From Limnephilus marmoratus (Eukaryota; Arthropoda; Insecta; Trichoptera; Limnephilidae): 64,000 bases of DNA. The notes under the pieces are model-generated. The model saw nothing but the letters and a program-made list of their open reading frames with translations. It did not search any database and had not been told where the DNA came from. The translations under genes and the position numbers were made by a program. The stretch covers positions 35,276,405 through 35,340,404 of the forward strand of contig OU862909.1 in assembly GCA_917880885.1 (NCBI GenBank), written 5' to 3'. This document shows positions 1 to 10,052 of the stretch, in pieces (the first letter of the stretch is position 1; each line of letters begins with the position of its first letter).

Positions 1-144
1 TAAATTATTGTCCTCGTAAACAGTAAAATACGAAATATTATGCAAAAACTTCATGTACGTACTTTAAGCGTTTAAGCCTTTACGTAATTAGTAATTACGT
101 AATTAAAGTAATTTATGCTTTTCCGTACAACCTCTTGCTCAGCT

Positions 145-345
145 GCCCTCTGTAGATATTAGTCCAACCTACACTCTGTAGATATTAGTTCAACCTACGC
201 TCTGTAGATATTAGTCACCACTGGGACCGTCATAGATATTCGTCCGACCTTAGCTCTGTAGATATTAGTCAACACTCTGAAGTTCGTAGAAATTAGTCCA
301 ACATATGAGCTGTAGATATTATTCGTCCGACATACAGGCTGTAAT
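145..345. repeat. Degenerate minisatellite (CTCTGTAGATATTAGT unit)
   Basis: Six to eight diverged copies of a unit of about 28-35 bp built on CTGTAGATATTAGTCCAACC follow one another head to tail. Spacing and sequence vary between units, so the array is old. No ORF or other element is associated with it. Confidence 0.75.
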
Positions 346-435
346 TAGTATCTAGAGTCCTTTTCAGTAGGATTTATTTATCTTTCGTAACCAGTGCGGA
401 AATATCACTCCGTGTAGCCTTTCCCGAGTGTGTAT

Positions 436-748
436 GTTTTTTACATTAGCTCCACAGGAAAATAATTACCCTCAGGGCCTCGTGTCATCTTTGGGGATGC
501 TGTGTGGGGTGTCTTTTAAAGGAAAGTAAGGAATGGAAGTTGTGGAAAGAAAATGGGTATGAGGTGTGGAACTGGTTAGGAATCTGGGGTTCAGTGTCAT
601 CGCCAACTCTTAGACAAACCCCAAGAACCCGGGCACCCCTGCTAAGTCACCAAATGTAGCAAACCACTTGGGGTGACCTATGGCAGAGGTGTTGGTTATC
701 CAATAAATTGTTCCCGGGCGGCAATATCCATCCCCGCCTTCCAAATTG
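436..748 (-). mobile_element. LS SINE, short form
   Basis: Minus-strand copy of the window's commonest repeat. Read in sense, it starts near 748 with CAATTTGGAAGGCGGGGATG, runs through the head block (TTGGATAACCAACACC, then CACCCCAAGTGG, then GGGGTGCCCGGGTTC) and ends in the tail it shares with LINE-A (CACAGCATCCCCAAAGATGA, a CCCTGAGG hairpin, then TGTAAAAAA). The 3' tail is at the low coordinate. Length is about 310 bp, without the 140-bp middle block found in long copies. The ORFs inside it are not conserved between copies, so I treat it as non-coding. Confidence 0.8.
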
Positions 749-782
749 AAATGTACTCTTATATATGATACATCATGTGTGT

Positions 783-945
783 CAGGGGGCATGCATTAAT
801 TACGTGAGCTCAAAAGGGGGGGGGGGGGGGATCCAACAAAATCTCACGTTACTTGAAAAGAATATACGAAGTGGCCCAAATTTATCCCACCATGGAGGGG
901 GGGAGGGTCCTAGATTCACGTAATTATTGTAAGCCCCCTTATTTA
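783..945. mobile_element. Small MITE with ACGTGAGC/TCACGTAAT termini, copy 1
   Basis: A segment of about 160 bp begins ATTAATTACGTGAGCTC and ends TTCACGTAATTATTG, which are inverted relatives of each other. The interior carries a long G run and the sequence ATCTCACGTTACTTGAAAAG. A second copy lies at about 58945-59115 with the same order of blocks. No transposase is present. The superfamily is not determined. Confidence 0.6.
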
Positions 946-2870
946 ATAACAATCAAAAAGTTCTATCTTTTAAAGTATATCTTTTAGTTCTGAGCATCTT
1001 AATGACACTCCTATCCTATCTACGCACAAAATAGAGTCATAGATACCTTGATACACACAGAGATACGAGATACACATGTATGTATGGGTACTTGAGATAC
1101 GAGTATGTAGGCAAGACTACTGACAGTAGTTTACAGTATACCCGCGATCACACGCTTAAAATAAATCAGTCGCGTTCCTCCCACGTGGCTAGTGGCCAGT
1201 GGCCAGTGGCTAATACCCCCGCGAGTGTTACCTGGCAGGTGTATAGAGCTTCTGCTTCAAATTGATTTCAGGCGATTTGTTATACTTTCAGTACGGTGTA
1301 CGAGAAGCCGCTGATCGCTGATGTATTTCATTTTCACTGGGGGTGGTAAGTGGTTGAGGCACTACTGGTTACTGACAAATGCACCCACACACGTAATACT
1401 ACTACTCTGACATATTGATATTATGAATAACGAATTATCAGTATCAATAATATAAATATATCAGATCCGACATTGTTCTGCGGAACCGTTGATAAATTCC
1501 ATAAAATTGTCACAAATCTTCTGCTGACAGAATGATTGGATTTTACATAATTAATTTTAACTTCTCGAGAACTTTGGAAAAACAAAACCCACAAGCCAAG
1601 AATATACCTATTTGAATTTCGAAATTTTCTTCTTTATTATTGAACTATTTAGCAATTCCAGAGGTTAAATATAACAGATCCCAGAGAGGGGCTGGTGAAA
1701 CAGTGATGTCGTGACAAATAAAATATTTAAGCAAAATTACGGCTGTGCGCAAGTGGTTGTGTGGTAAGTAGCTACTGCAGTTATATGTAGGTACCCAATT
1801 ATAAATTAATGCAATATGCTGGCACTATGGTCATATTATTAATTTTACCACTCTAACGTTGCGTTTTATTTTATGAGGTTGTTAGAATAAGACCGCTGTT
1901 CCCATTTGCATATTATCTTCCACCGACGCATTCATAAATTTATAACAAGTGGAATACAATATAACTTAGATTGCAACGATTCATATTTCGTATTGAATAA
2001 TAAAACGATGAATTATCACGATGATTAATAACCTGTGTCTCGTCAGCAGGTACTAGAATGAAGGATTGAATGATGACTGTATTTCACTGGTTTTCTGTAC
2101 TTTGCTAAGGAATGACCTGTCAACATTTCAAATCATTATCGATCATTTATAATGTTTCTTATTTGTATAGTTTGAGAATAATAATGCAATATTTGAACAG
2201 TTGTAATTTATTCTGTTGTACTAACAGGGAGAAAAGTGTATTTTATCGTAATTAACTAGCTGACCCAGCAAACATTGTTCTGCCATATAAATTATTTCTA
2301 TAAATATTTTGGTTGTTAAATAAAAAAAATAACGAACGTATTGTAAGAGTGTGGGGATGGGATCTATGACAAAAAGAGGCCGATAAAAACAAAAAATCAC
2401 CAATCATTCATTTTCTCAATTCCATGTATTTTAAACATAATTACCTGTTTTTCTCTTTCTTCCTATGTATTATCAATCTATATTCATCTCTATTTTATTT
2501 AGATTTTTCGAATTTCTCTTAAATGCACAATATTTTAGTATGTAACCGTATCCCATGTATGTACACCTACACTTATAGATAACCCAGAAGTTTCAATTGT
2601 TCTCATTATATACTTACCTATTGCATAATGTTATTCTATTTCTGTTATAATTAGTGTAACTCGCTCATCAAGCACAAGAACTAGTTTCTTCTTTGGTGAG
2701 ATTGCAATTTTAAATAATTTGTGTACCGATATGTAATTTATATAAAACCACTGTACTATATATCTATATTAAATAAAAAAAAATGTGTAAAGTAAACCAT
2801 GTACAAAATTAAAGAAATGTAATATAATCAACAAATACACCCATAAACTGGATGATAAAATTACATTAAA
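946..2870. other. No recognisable gene or element
   Basis: AT-rich sequence. ORFs here are at most about 60 codons and resemble nothing I know. A short stretch at 1130-1340 is less AT-rich, with repeated GGCCAGT units at about 1190-1212, but shows no gene structure. Confidence 0.5.
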
Positions 2871-2874
2871 GTAT

Positions 2875-3790
2875 GAAAGTTCGGAATCAATATACCTATA
2901 ACCCACAACTGAACCCGAAATATTAGCTATTATAAAATTCCTAAAATAAAACGCGAGTGCTGGACATGATCAATTAAAATGTACAACAGTGCAAAAACTT
3001 GCCCCACTACTAACACCTATACTAACTAAACTGATTAACCTGAGCCTAAAAGAAGGTCAATTTCGGACAGTTGTAAAATTGCAAGGGTTATCCCAGTATA
3101 TAAAGGGAGCTTGAAAACTCAAACATCTAACTATAGGCCCATTTCTGTCCTACCAATTCCGTCCAACAAATTTCTGGAAAAAATCATTTCTATATGCTAA
3201 ACGATACGGTTTCAGAAAAAAATCTAATACTCTTTCTGCAACTAATCTTATGAATAAACTTAGAACTAGCATAGATAATAGAAACTATGTCCTAGCAATT
3301 CTCGTAGACCTTCAAAAAGCCTTTGACACCGTGAGTCATGAAATACTGATTAAAAAATAGAAAAAAACAGGTGTAACCGGTCCAGCTATCAAACTAATTA
3401 AATCCTATCTGTCCAACAGAAAACAATATGTTAACATAGGAGATAAAAACAGTCAGCTCGAGAGTATAAACTATGGAGTTCTACAAGGATCCGTACAAGG
3501 GCCACTTTTATTTCAAATATACATAAATGACATACATTACGACAGTTAAAACTACATGGTGAAATCTTCTTATACACAGACGACACGGCAATATTTTACA
3601 TCGGCAAAAACTTAGAAAACTATTAGAACAATCTCAAACGGATCTTAATATACTAAACGTTTGGCCAATACAAAATATATTAACAAAAAATGTTAATAAA
3701 GGTTACATGATACTAAGCTCACCTAAAAGATTAGATAGCGAAAAATACCTGGGCTTATATATTAACCTTATTCTACATGAAAGAATGTAA
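2875..3790 (+). pseudogene. LINE-B reverse transcriptase relic (Jockey/CR1-like)
   Basis: Translation across several frames recovers consecutive non-LTR reverse transcriptase blocks: NASAGHDQL (RT domain 0/1), NYRPISVLP, then after a deletion YGFRKKSNTLSATNLM, LVDLQKAFDTVSHEIL with the first catalytic Asp, LQGSVQGPLLFQIYINDI, and a YTDD-type catalytic box (LLYTDDTAIFY) broken by a frameshift. In-frame stops and frameshifts occur throughout, so no protein can be made. The endonuclease end is missing and the 3' part stops near a KYLGLYI block. Clade assignment (Jockey versus CR1) is uncertain. Confidence 0.85.
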
Positions 3791-3855
3791 TTACGGTTTG
3801 ATTTTGGATTTTCTCGACCAAAAGTATTTTCGTTGTTTATTTTTGGGGTGTTCCT

Positions 3856-3910
3856 TCTTTGGCCAACGTTTCAGACAGCGTTACAGTGGCCATCGTCAGG
3901 GCAATTGTGT
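3856..3910 (-). ncRNA. Hammerhead-like motif, degenerate
   Basis: On the minus strand the core blocks CUGACGA and GAAA appear in the right order around an eroded stem II (GGCCAC facing CUGUCU). They are followed by CGUU and a GGCC that can partly pair with the GCC upstream of the core. This resembles the hammerhead motifs of Penelope LTR-like repeats, but stem II is damaged and no Penelope ORF adjoins it. Confidence 0.35.
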
Positions 3911-4182
3911 AGACCGCGTATACGACTTCTTCAATTCTAAGAGCTTCCGTAGTTGAACTGCGTTAATTAATATGCCAGTAATTTGCATAACGAACGACAT
4001 TATCCAAATAAATGCGAATATTGACAGTTAACCGAAACTTTTCTGACACTACGGAGACCGGGCTAAAATTTATCAACCGTCGCGTCGGTCGGAATATCTC
4101 TAACCAATGTTGACCGTGATCGCAAATATTGATAACTGACCATAGTCCATTTCTATATGATCGTTTTTCGGAAGATATGAGG

Positions 4183-4590
4183 TTTCATTTTTGAAGTGAA
4201 ACTTCCTTAGGGGCGTTAGAGTGATTTATAATTCGGATGAAACGGAAATGACGCACTACGGCACTGCGAAGCAACGTAAACGTAAAAACAAACGTAAACG
4301 ACGATAGGTCTGCGCTTTTTGAAAGCTTTGTTTTTTAACGGGTCGTCGGAATATAATGCGTAAATTCGCGCCTCGCCGAGCGCGTCCCATAGCGCAGCGG
4401 TATAGTGCGTCGCAAATCTCAGCGGCTAGAGAAATCCAGCGGACGGAGGTTCAATGCTACGAAATTTAAAAAATAAACATTTTTGTTTTTGTAAATCAAT
4501 ATCCAATCATCAAAATACTTTAAAATAAACAGGCAAAAGAAAGCGACATCTAGCGCCTTCTAGTTTCACTTCTATCGCGAGTGAATTACA
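4183..4590 (+). mobile_element. Family M copy fused to a tRNA-like SINE head
   Basis: The left end is GAAGTGAAACTTCCTTAG followed by GGATGAAACGGAAATGACGC, both shared with other family M copies. From about 4388 a tRNA-like block appears: CATAGCGCAGCGGTATAGTG (A-box-like) and, 55-60 nt later, GGAGGTTCAATGCT (B-box-like). The 3' end is GTTTCACTTCTATCGCG then TGAATTACATACTCT and a T-run, the tail common to family M. A second copy of the tRNA-like head with this tail lies at 35172-35430 (minus), where the B box is better preserved. It may be a SINE, or a SINE inserted next to a MITE. Confidence 0.65.
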
Positions 4591-4668
4591 TACTCTATTT
4601 TTTTATGTTAACTTATTTTTTTATTTTTTTTATTTTAACTTTATGAGTAAAACCTCAAATTGCAATAT

Positions 4669-5022
4669 TTAAATAAATAAAGACAATGTAAGCGAAACTC
4701 AATCGAAAATCTGGAAACAGAAAAATCAGAAAAACATATTGACACCTCTGGACAGCGTCCCAGAGGTGTCAATACATAAAGATAGTTGCCAATAATATAT
4801 GCGTTAAAGAAAATTAAGATAATGTAGGTGGTTCTTAGTCGAAGTATGGCACAGTTAAACATGACCGAATTTCAAATCGACAACGTGGCGCTGTGTTTAG
4901 CGCGTTTGCCCGGAAAGCAAGACGTCCCGGGTTCGTGTTCCAGAGGTGTCAATATGTTTTTCTGATTTTTCTGTTTCCAGATTTTCGATTGAGTTTCGCT
5001 TACATTGTCTTCATTTATTTAA
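4669..5022. repeat. Near-perfect 83-bp inverted repeat enclosing a tRNA-like sequence
   Basis: Arms 4669-4751 and 4940-5022 are reverse complements with about one mismatch (left arm contains GACAATGTAAGCGAAACTC). The 188-nt loop holds a tRNA-like stretch at about 4886-4945: GTGGCGCTGTGTTTAGCGCG resembles an A box with D arm, and CCCGGGTTCGTGTTCC resembles a B box. The first 16 nt of the right arm also occur in the loop at 4761-4776, making a second small hairpin with the left arm. The layout suggests a tRNA-derived SINE tail copied in inverted orientation, recently because the arms barely differ. Confidence 0.8.
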
Positions 5023-5042
5023 CTTATTTTTATTACTAAAGT

Positions 5043-5509
5043 TTTTTTTACATTAGTTCCACACAGGAGGCCCTGAGGAAAATAATTCCCATCAGGGTCT
5101 GTGTCATCTTTGGGGATGCTATGCGGAGGGTATTTTTAGTAAAGAAAAGAGAGGAAGTAATGGAAAGGAAAGAGTTATGAGGGGTGGGTAGGAATCTAGG
5201 GGTCAGTGTGTCCAGAAGTGACGGATGTATGAATCTATCCCTCCTATTGCGGAGCAAGGCGATATTCCGAGAGAATCTTGTTGGAGAGCTTAAATAATCT
5301 TCGTCAACCAGTCTCTCCTATCTGGCCTGCATGCAGTTGGTGGGCAGACGAATTTGCCGCCAAGATTCGGACAAACCGCACCCCATGAACCCCAGAACCC
5401 CTACTAAGTCACCAAACTTAGCGAACCGCTTGGGGTGACCTATGGCACAGGTGTTGGTTATCCAATAAGTGGTTCCCGGGGAGGCAGAGCATTCTTACCT
5501 CCGAAATTG
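5043..5509 (-). mobile_element. LS SINE, long form
   Basis: Minus-strand LS copy of about 465 bp with a poly(A)-type tail at 5043. It contains the additional middle block (in plus orientation GTGACGGATGTATGAATC through CTGGCCTGCATGCAG) between head and LINE-like tail. The tail hairpin blocks CTCCACACAG-type and CCCTGAGG are recognisable but mutated. Confidence 0.8.
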
Positions 5510-5532
5510 TTTAACCACAATTTTTACGTTTT

Positions 5533-5830
5533 TTATGAATGGTAGTTCTTATACATAGTGAGCTGGAGGAACGACAGTTGAGATGGTATGGGCACATAAG
5601 ACGGAGACCATCAGACCACACAGTGAAGCAGGCAATGTCTATGGAGCTTCATCGACAGTCATCCAGAGGAAAACCGAAGAACTCCTGGATGACTCAATGC
5701 TCCAAAATACTTCAGAGAAACGGCCTGGATGAAGGCGATACTCAGAACAGAAGAAACTACAACCTGAGAACGAGAAGAGCCGACCCCAACAGCCTACCTA
5801 GGCAATGAGTTGGGACAGCGCAAGGAAGAA
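5533..5830 (+). pseudogene. RTE-type LINE ORF2 C-terminus fragment
   Basis: An ORF fragment reads ERQLRWYGHIRRRPSDH, then SRGKPKNSWM, then NRRNYNLRTRRADPNS. The (L/Q)RW(Y/F)GH(I/V)xR ... RGxPxxxW signature is the usual C-terminal region downstream of reverse transcriptase in RTE-like LINEs. Reverse transcriptase and endonuclease domains are absent, so this is a 5'-truncated insertion. It starts 24 bp after an LS SINE. Confidence 0.75.
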
Positions 5831-6639
5831 TCAGGTAGTTCTTATACACACGTATGATTTATTGATTACTGATAAAACTTACAACATTTTTGTTCGACAA
5901 ATTTGTTGCTTTCAACGTTTGTATTTTATGTTTTTACATTTTGTTCCGAGCTATTTCTGCTGAAGCATGGAAATTTTCTTAGAATCGTATTCACTCTATT
6001 CGCTTTATTGGAAAACCATTACTGTTTATATTTCATCTGATAAACGTTCCGTACGACTAAATTATCCATACATTGATAGCTCTCTTCAATTTACACAAAA
6101 GACAATATATGAACCTTCGAGTCTAACGACTTGAATGTTTCCCGGCAAAGCATTCATTCCTTCTTCAATAAACGCGATTGTTGTTTAATTTTATTACGCA
6201 GCTTGGCGTTACATCGGTGTTATTAACGTTTTGAAGCTCTTCATGGGAAACACTATAATAGTTTTTGAAATTTACGGCCACGTGTAATGGAATTCGTATT
6301 ATCAATGTGGTAGTTATTCTTATAAGTTACGGTGTTTCAGCTGGGATGTCGTAGACTTCTAGGCTCTATCTCGTATTCCGCATTGTCTGCAGGTGATAAC
6401 AACAAATTTCTGGTACATCTGCAAAAACGGTATACCTAGATACTATTCGCCAGGGTAACCATGGAATTATGTATTAATCATTTAAATTCGATCATTTTGC
6501 CGATTATACGATATTAATTACCACGATTGATTAAAGTAAGTTTCTCTCGAAAATACTTTTGTAAATAAAAAATTTCCCCTTCTTACAGCCACTGCATATA
6601 TTTACAAGATTGTACATGTTTTTTATTTTTTTATTTTTT
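5831..6639. other. Unassigned AT-rich stretch with a repeat D fragment
   Basis: No coding sequence seen. Between about 6480 and 6600 the sequence (ATCATTTTGC, then TTAATTACCA, then TTTCTCTC) is clearly related to 11410-11540, so both are fragments of one dispersed repeat, called D here. A block with GATAACAACAAATTTCTG at about 6397-6415 recurs near 9060. Confidence 0.5.
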
Positions 6640-7497
6640 TTATTATCTAGATTAAACCCACACGATTATTAAATGGAATAATCGTGTGGGGAGGAACATT
6701 CAATAACCATGTAAAACCATTAGAAATTGCACAGAAGTCCATCATTAAGGTAATGTACCAGAAGGCCAAGACGTATCCCACCAATCAGTTATTTCAGGAA
6801 ACTGAAATTATGGAACTAAGGCAGATCTACTGTATCCAGTGTCTTAAATTTATATTTTGTCGTCCTAACAATTTTACTAAAAACACAAATCGTTCTAGCC
6901 AGAGACATACCACGTGCGTGTACACAGTGCCTCACTGCAAAACTAGACTGGCCCAAAGGCACATCTGTATTGCCCCAAAACTGTTCAATTCCCTACCCAA
7001 TTCAATCAATACTAACCAATTAAATCTGAACGTATATAAAAAAATTATTAAAAGCTGGGTAAAAAGTAATTTGGAAGTGAGAAATTTTTTTCTTTAAATT
7101 GTATTATATGTTTTCTAAATTCCTAAAATATTCCATGTCTTTCTGTATTTTAGATTAATAAAAGGAAATATATGAACGCTTATTTATGAACGTGTGTATG
7201 TCCTTATTGGGTGTATATATACGTTATTATATGTACATATCTTTAATTTTAAGAAATCTTACAATAATCTCCTGTAAAATCGATCATGTTGATCTCTAAA
7301 GACACTATATATATATATATTTTTAAATTCTATTTTAACCACCACTGTTTAATATCCACATAATATAATACCCACGCACAGGCTTCGCCTTTGTGGAATC
7401 TTTTTTGTTACTCTCTTATATTTTATTTTATTATGTTTGTACCTATTCCCAAGTATCAAAAAAATTTGCTAATAAAAAAAAAAAAAAAAAAAAAAAA
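6640..7497 (+). pseudogene. LINE-B type ORF2 C-terminus and 3' UTR with poly(A)
   Basis: The frame beginning at 6684 reads WGGTFNNHVKPLEIAQKSII and ends with QRHICIAPKLFNSLPNSI, the conserved C-terminal layout of Jockey/CR1-like ORF2 (WGG...; ...P.L.NSLP). About 370 nt of 3' UTR follow, with a small hairpin at GGCTTCGCCTTTG and a run of more than 20 A ending at about 7496. The ORF is open to its C-terminus but lacks the catalytic domain, so it is a 5'-truncated copy. Confidence 0.8.
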
Positions 7498-7499
7498 CA

Positions 7500-8060
7500 A
7501 TTTTATATAAACAGATAATAAAATATAAGAAGAGAAAAGAAAAAAATAACATATTTAGGGATAAATAAAACTAAAAACAGATAAAAATATAAGAATTGCA
7601 AGTTATCTAAGAAATAAAGAAAATTTAAAGAAGATGAAATAAACATTGGTGAGCATTATTCTTCTTGAAATAAAAATAGAAATAAAATTTGGTAAGTAAT
7701 CTTCTGCACGAGAGTACATGTTTGTAGTCATTTTTGATATTCGTTCTATGAAAGAAATTGGAAAGAGTGTTAGAGAAAGTAATTTTTTGTTTGATTTTTT
7801 TTTAAATGAAATATTAAGTTAAAGTAATTGATTAATTAAATTTGTAATATTTTTTAATTAATATTAATATTATTTGTTTTTTATTGTAATATTAAGCTCT
7901 CATGTGTTGTTTGAAGAAATCTCTTCCCTTTTCAAATATCCAATGATTGATACGGGATTTAAAGAGAGATTTAGAATTATGTGACTTTATATCGACACTC
8001 AAAGCATTATACATTTTAGGAGCGATATACCAGAATTGTCGTTGAGTGTATATACAATGT
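7500..8060 (-). pseudogene. LINE ORF2 C-terminus fragment, opposite strand
   Basis: Minus-strand frame from about 8050 to 7892 reads FWYIAPKMYNALSVDIKSHN and FKSRINHWIFEKGRDFF, the same C-terminal layout as the element at 6640-7497 but diverged. The 390 nt to the left are A/T-rich and compatible with its 3' UTR. It adjoins the poly(A) of the previous copy. Confidence 0.65.
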
Positions 8061-8394
8061 ATAATGTATATATATAATATATAATGTTTATACATAATTC
8101 ATTAATTTTTTTGGACTGCCCAACTAGGAGTATTCCCGTTTTAGGACAGTCAAATTATTATGGATATGAACAAATGGAACATGATTTGAACAAAAAAGAA
8201 AGAAAATTGATGAAATAAAAAGAGGAAATAAAAAGAACAGAAAGAATATAAAATAAAATAAAAAAAATTTACAGCCTAGGAACTGTTATTTGTTTAGCCG
8301 TCGGTTGTTTAGCATAGTTGTTGACATGATAATAATAATGAATAATAATAATGAATAAAAGTAAATATTTAGTTTCCTATTTAGTGCTTATTTG

Positions 8395-8579
8395 GGATTC
8401 TTTTGCAAGGTTTTTTTGAAAACTTTACTTATGTGTGGAAGAGACCCGATTTCCGCGCCCAGGGCTATTTTGTTGGATAACCCAGAATCGACTCAATATA
8501 TATAAGTAATTAATATGCACATCTGTTGCCAACTACTGATGTGACATTGAACACAATACTAAATATTTATGAGCTTTTT
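8395..8579. repeat. Repeat D fragment
   Basis: The sequence AGAGACCCGATTTCCGCG, then TATTTTGTTGGATAACC, then GACATTGAACACAA is related to 11590-11657 joined directly to 12593-12640. It therefore serves as the uninterrupted relative showing where the 935-bp element at 11658 inserted. No coding capacity seen. Confidence 0.6.
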
Positions 8580-8803
8580 GAAGTAAAACTTCTTTACGCA
8601 CGCTTGACTTGGGAGTAAGCTGGTGAATACGTGACGAGAGCGTTACGAAATGTGTGATCGGGAGAGGCGAACGGTCGGGCCTTTACGCATGCTTGACTTG
8701 GGGAGTAAGCTGGTGAATGCGTGATGAGAGCGTTATGAAAAGTGTGATCGGGCGAGGCGAACGGAAGTTTAGAGAGAGATAAAAGTTAGTGAAGTTTTAC
8801 TTC
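8580..8803. mobile_element. M2 element with palindromic 13-bp termini
   Basis: It starts GAAGTAAAACTTC and ends GAAGTTTTACTTC, exact reverse complements and each nearly self-complementary. The interior is two imperfect tandem copies (about 107 bp) of a block starting TTTACGCACGCTTGACTTGG and ending GGCGAACGG. The same block occurs inverted at the right end of the copy at 24120-24686. No transposase ORF. The 20 nt beyond the right end (GTCGTGTGGTCTAAAGCAC) also flank the other copy. Confidence 0.7.
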
Positions 8804-8828
8804 AGTCGTGTGGTCTAAAGCACATTCG

Positions 8829-9035
8829 TTTTTTTTACATTAACTCCACACAGAAGTCCCTGAAGAAAATAATTTCCTTCAGGGCCTATGTCATCTGAGA
8901 TGTTGTGTGGAGGGTCTTTTTGAGGAGAGGATGGGATGAACATTGGCCTTGGAGAGACTTGTGATTTGTACAGAGATAGCAGTTGTGTACTATTAAAGTA
9001 TCTGCGGGCACTGTACAGTTCGCCCCAATATCTTT
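8829..9035 (-). pseudogene. LINE-A 3' fragment with internal deletion
   Basis: The minus strand encodes ARRYFNSTQLLSLYKSQV, nearly identical to LINE-A ORF2 (ARRYFNSTQLLTLYKSQV). This is joined directly to the LINE-A C-terminal and tail region (SRPMFIPSSPQKD, then the hairpin tail). The intervening 120-130 codons are missing. An A-run at 8829-8836 (T on plus) ends it. Sequence further right (9040-9115) is not LINE-A and resembles repeat D. Confidence 0.8.
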
Positions 9036-9235
9036 GGTACGCCCACAGTACGTCTGATGATAACAACAAATTTCTGCTACATATGAAGGGTTGGCGGAAG
9101 ACACAAGCTAAAAATAACTGGTTTGAGAAAAAAATATTTTTAATTCCAAAACCGTTTTTAAATGAAATGAGAATCTTTTTTTGGTGCATTATGAAAATTT
9201 CATTATTTTTGATTTGACGTTAAAAATTATATAAA

Positions 9236-9546
9236 CAATTTTAAACCTAAAAAAATATGAGGATCTAATATTCTTACTACGGTTCTTGAGGAACAATTAA
9301 TATTAGGTATGTGTTTCTTTATTTGCGAAAGAAACCTGCAAAGCAGTGCTATCTCAAATGAAGATTTTTTAAAATTATTATATATTATTCCAATAAGGTT
9401 TATTCATCGTAGTATAAAAAACACTAAAAATTTTAAATTTAAAATCTCAAAAAAAAAAATGCAATTGTTAAGAAATATACTAAAAAAACAAAAATTATCT
9501 TATAGTGAATAACTGATTACTTTGTATAAACCACTATTTTTAAAAC
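9236..9546. other. AT-rich segment with an unassigned 67-codon ORF
   Basis: The plus-strand ORF at 9309-9512 (starts MCFFICERNL, very rich in Lys, Ile and Phe) has no family I recognise. It sits immediately left of a Penelope-type hammerhead motif and could be eroded Penelope sequence, but nothing in it proves that. Confidence 0.3.
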
Positions 9547-9591
9547 AATATCAACATGCTTCAACAACAATGTTGTCTTCATCAGGATATG
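9547..9591 (-). ncRNA. Hammerhead ribozyme motif, Penelope subfamily 2
   Basis: Minus-strand RNA order: stem I strand AUAUC; core CUGAUGA; an extra A; stem II GACAAC, loop AUU, GUUGUU; GAAG; short stem III C-AU-G closing to GUU; then stem I strand GAUAU, which pairs with AUAUC over 5 bp. All segments needed for a type I hammerhead are present. Two oddities are one extra nucleotide before stem II and G instead of A after GAA. Its stem I differs in sequence from the copies near 10.1 and 21.0 kb but still pairs. The host element is only partly preserved. Confidence 0.6.
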
Positions 9592-9736
9592 TTACTATAA
9601 TAAATGACAAACAAGTATATACAAATTAGAATAAATTATAACATAGAAAAAATATTAAAAAATTATCTTCTTCAAACATAGCAAACATATTTTGTAGCAC
9701 CATTTTAATTCTAAATCAATAGAATACTAAACTTCA

Positions 9737-9860
9737 TTAGCAACGCTCACTTCTTCAGGGTTTACTTAAATTATAGTTTACTTAATTAAAGTTTATTTAA
9801 TTAAAGTTTACTTAAGTTTACTTAAATTAAACCCTGAAGAAGTGAGCGTTGCTAATGAAA
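9737..9860. repeat. Head-to-head junction of two Penelope LTR-like ends
   Basis: TTAGCAACGCTCACTTCTTC at the left is answered by its reverse complement (AGTGAGCGTTGCTAA) at the right, giving arms of about 28 bp around roughly 60 bp of TTAAAGTTTACTTAA-like repeats. Each arm is the start of a hammerhead-containing Penelope end, so two truncated ends face outward from a short AT-rich centre. Confidence 0.7.
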
Positions 9861-9873
9861 CTTGTTGGTTTTT
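9829..9873 (+). ncRNA. Hammerhead ribozyme motif (variant)
   Basis: Plus-strand order: AAACC; core CUGAAGA (9834-9840); extra A; stem II GUGAGC, loop GUU, GCUAAU (one mismatch and one G-U); GAAA; C-UU-G short stem III to GUU; GGUUUUUG pairing with AAACC. Same architecture as the better copies at 10.1, 19.0 and 21.0 kb, with a weaker stem II. Confidence 0.5.
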
Positions 9874-10052
9874 GTGAACATTAAAAGTGTTAAAAACTAA
9901 GTATTCTATTAATTTCGAACAAAAATTATCATTACAGTAAAGTGTTTGTAAAATTTTTTCTCTCCTCTATGCAACATTTCCCTAGGACTTGAACACCTTT
10001 GTATTTATCCTTGATTTTATTGTAGTGTTCTGGAGAAGTAAAAAAAAACATT

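Noticed and set aside
120..350. CRISPR-like array of repeats
   Set aside because: Units and spacings are irregular, there are no distinct spacers of constant length, and the setting is a eukaryotic genome. It is a degenerate minisatellite.
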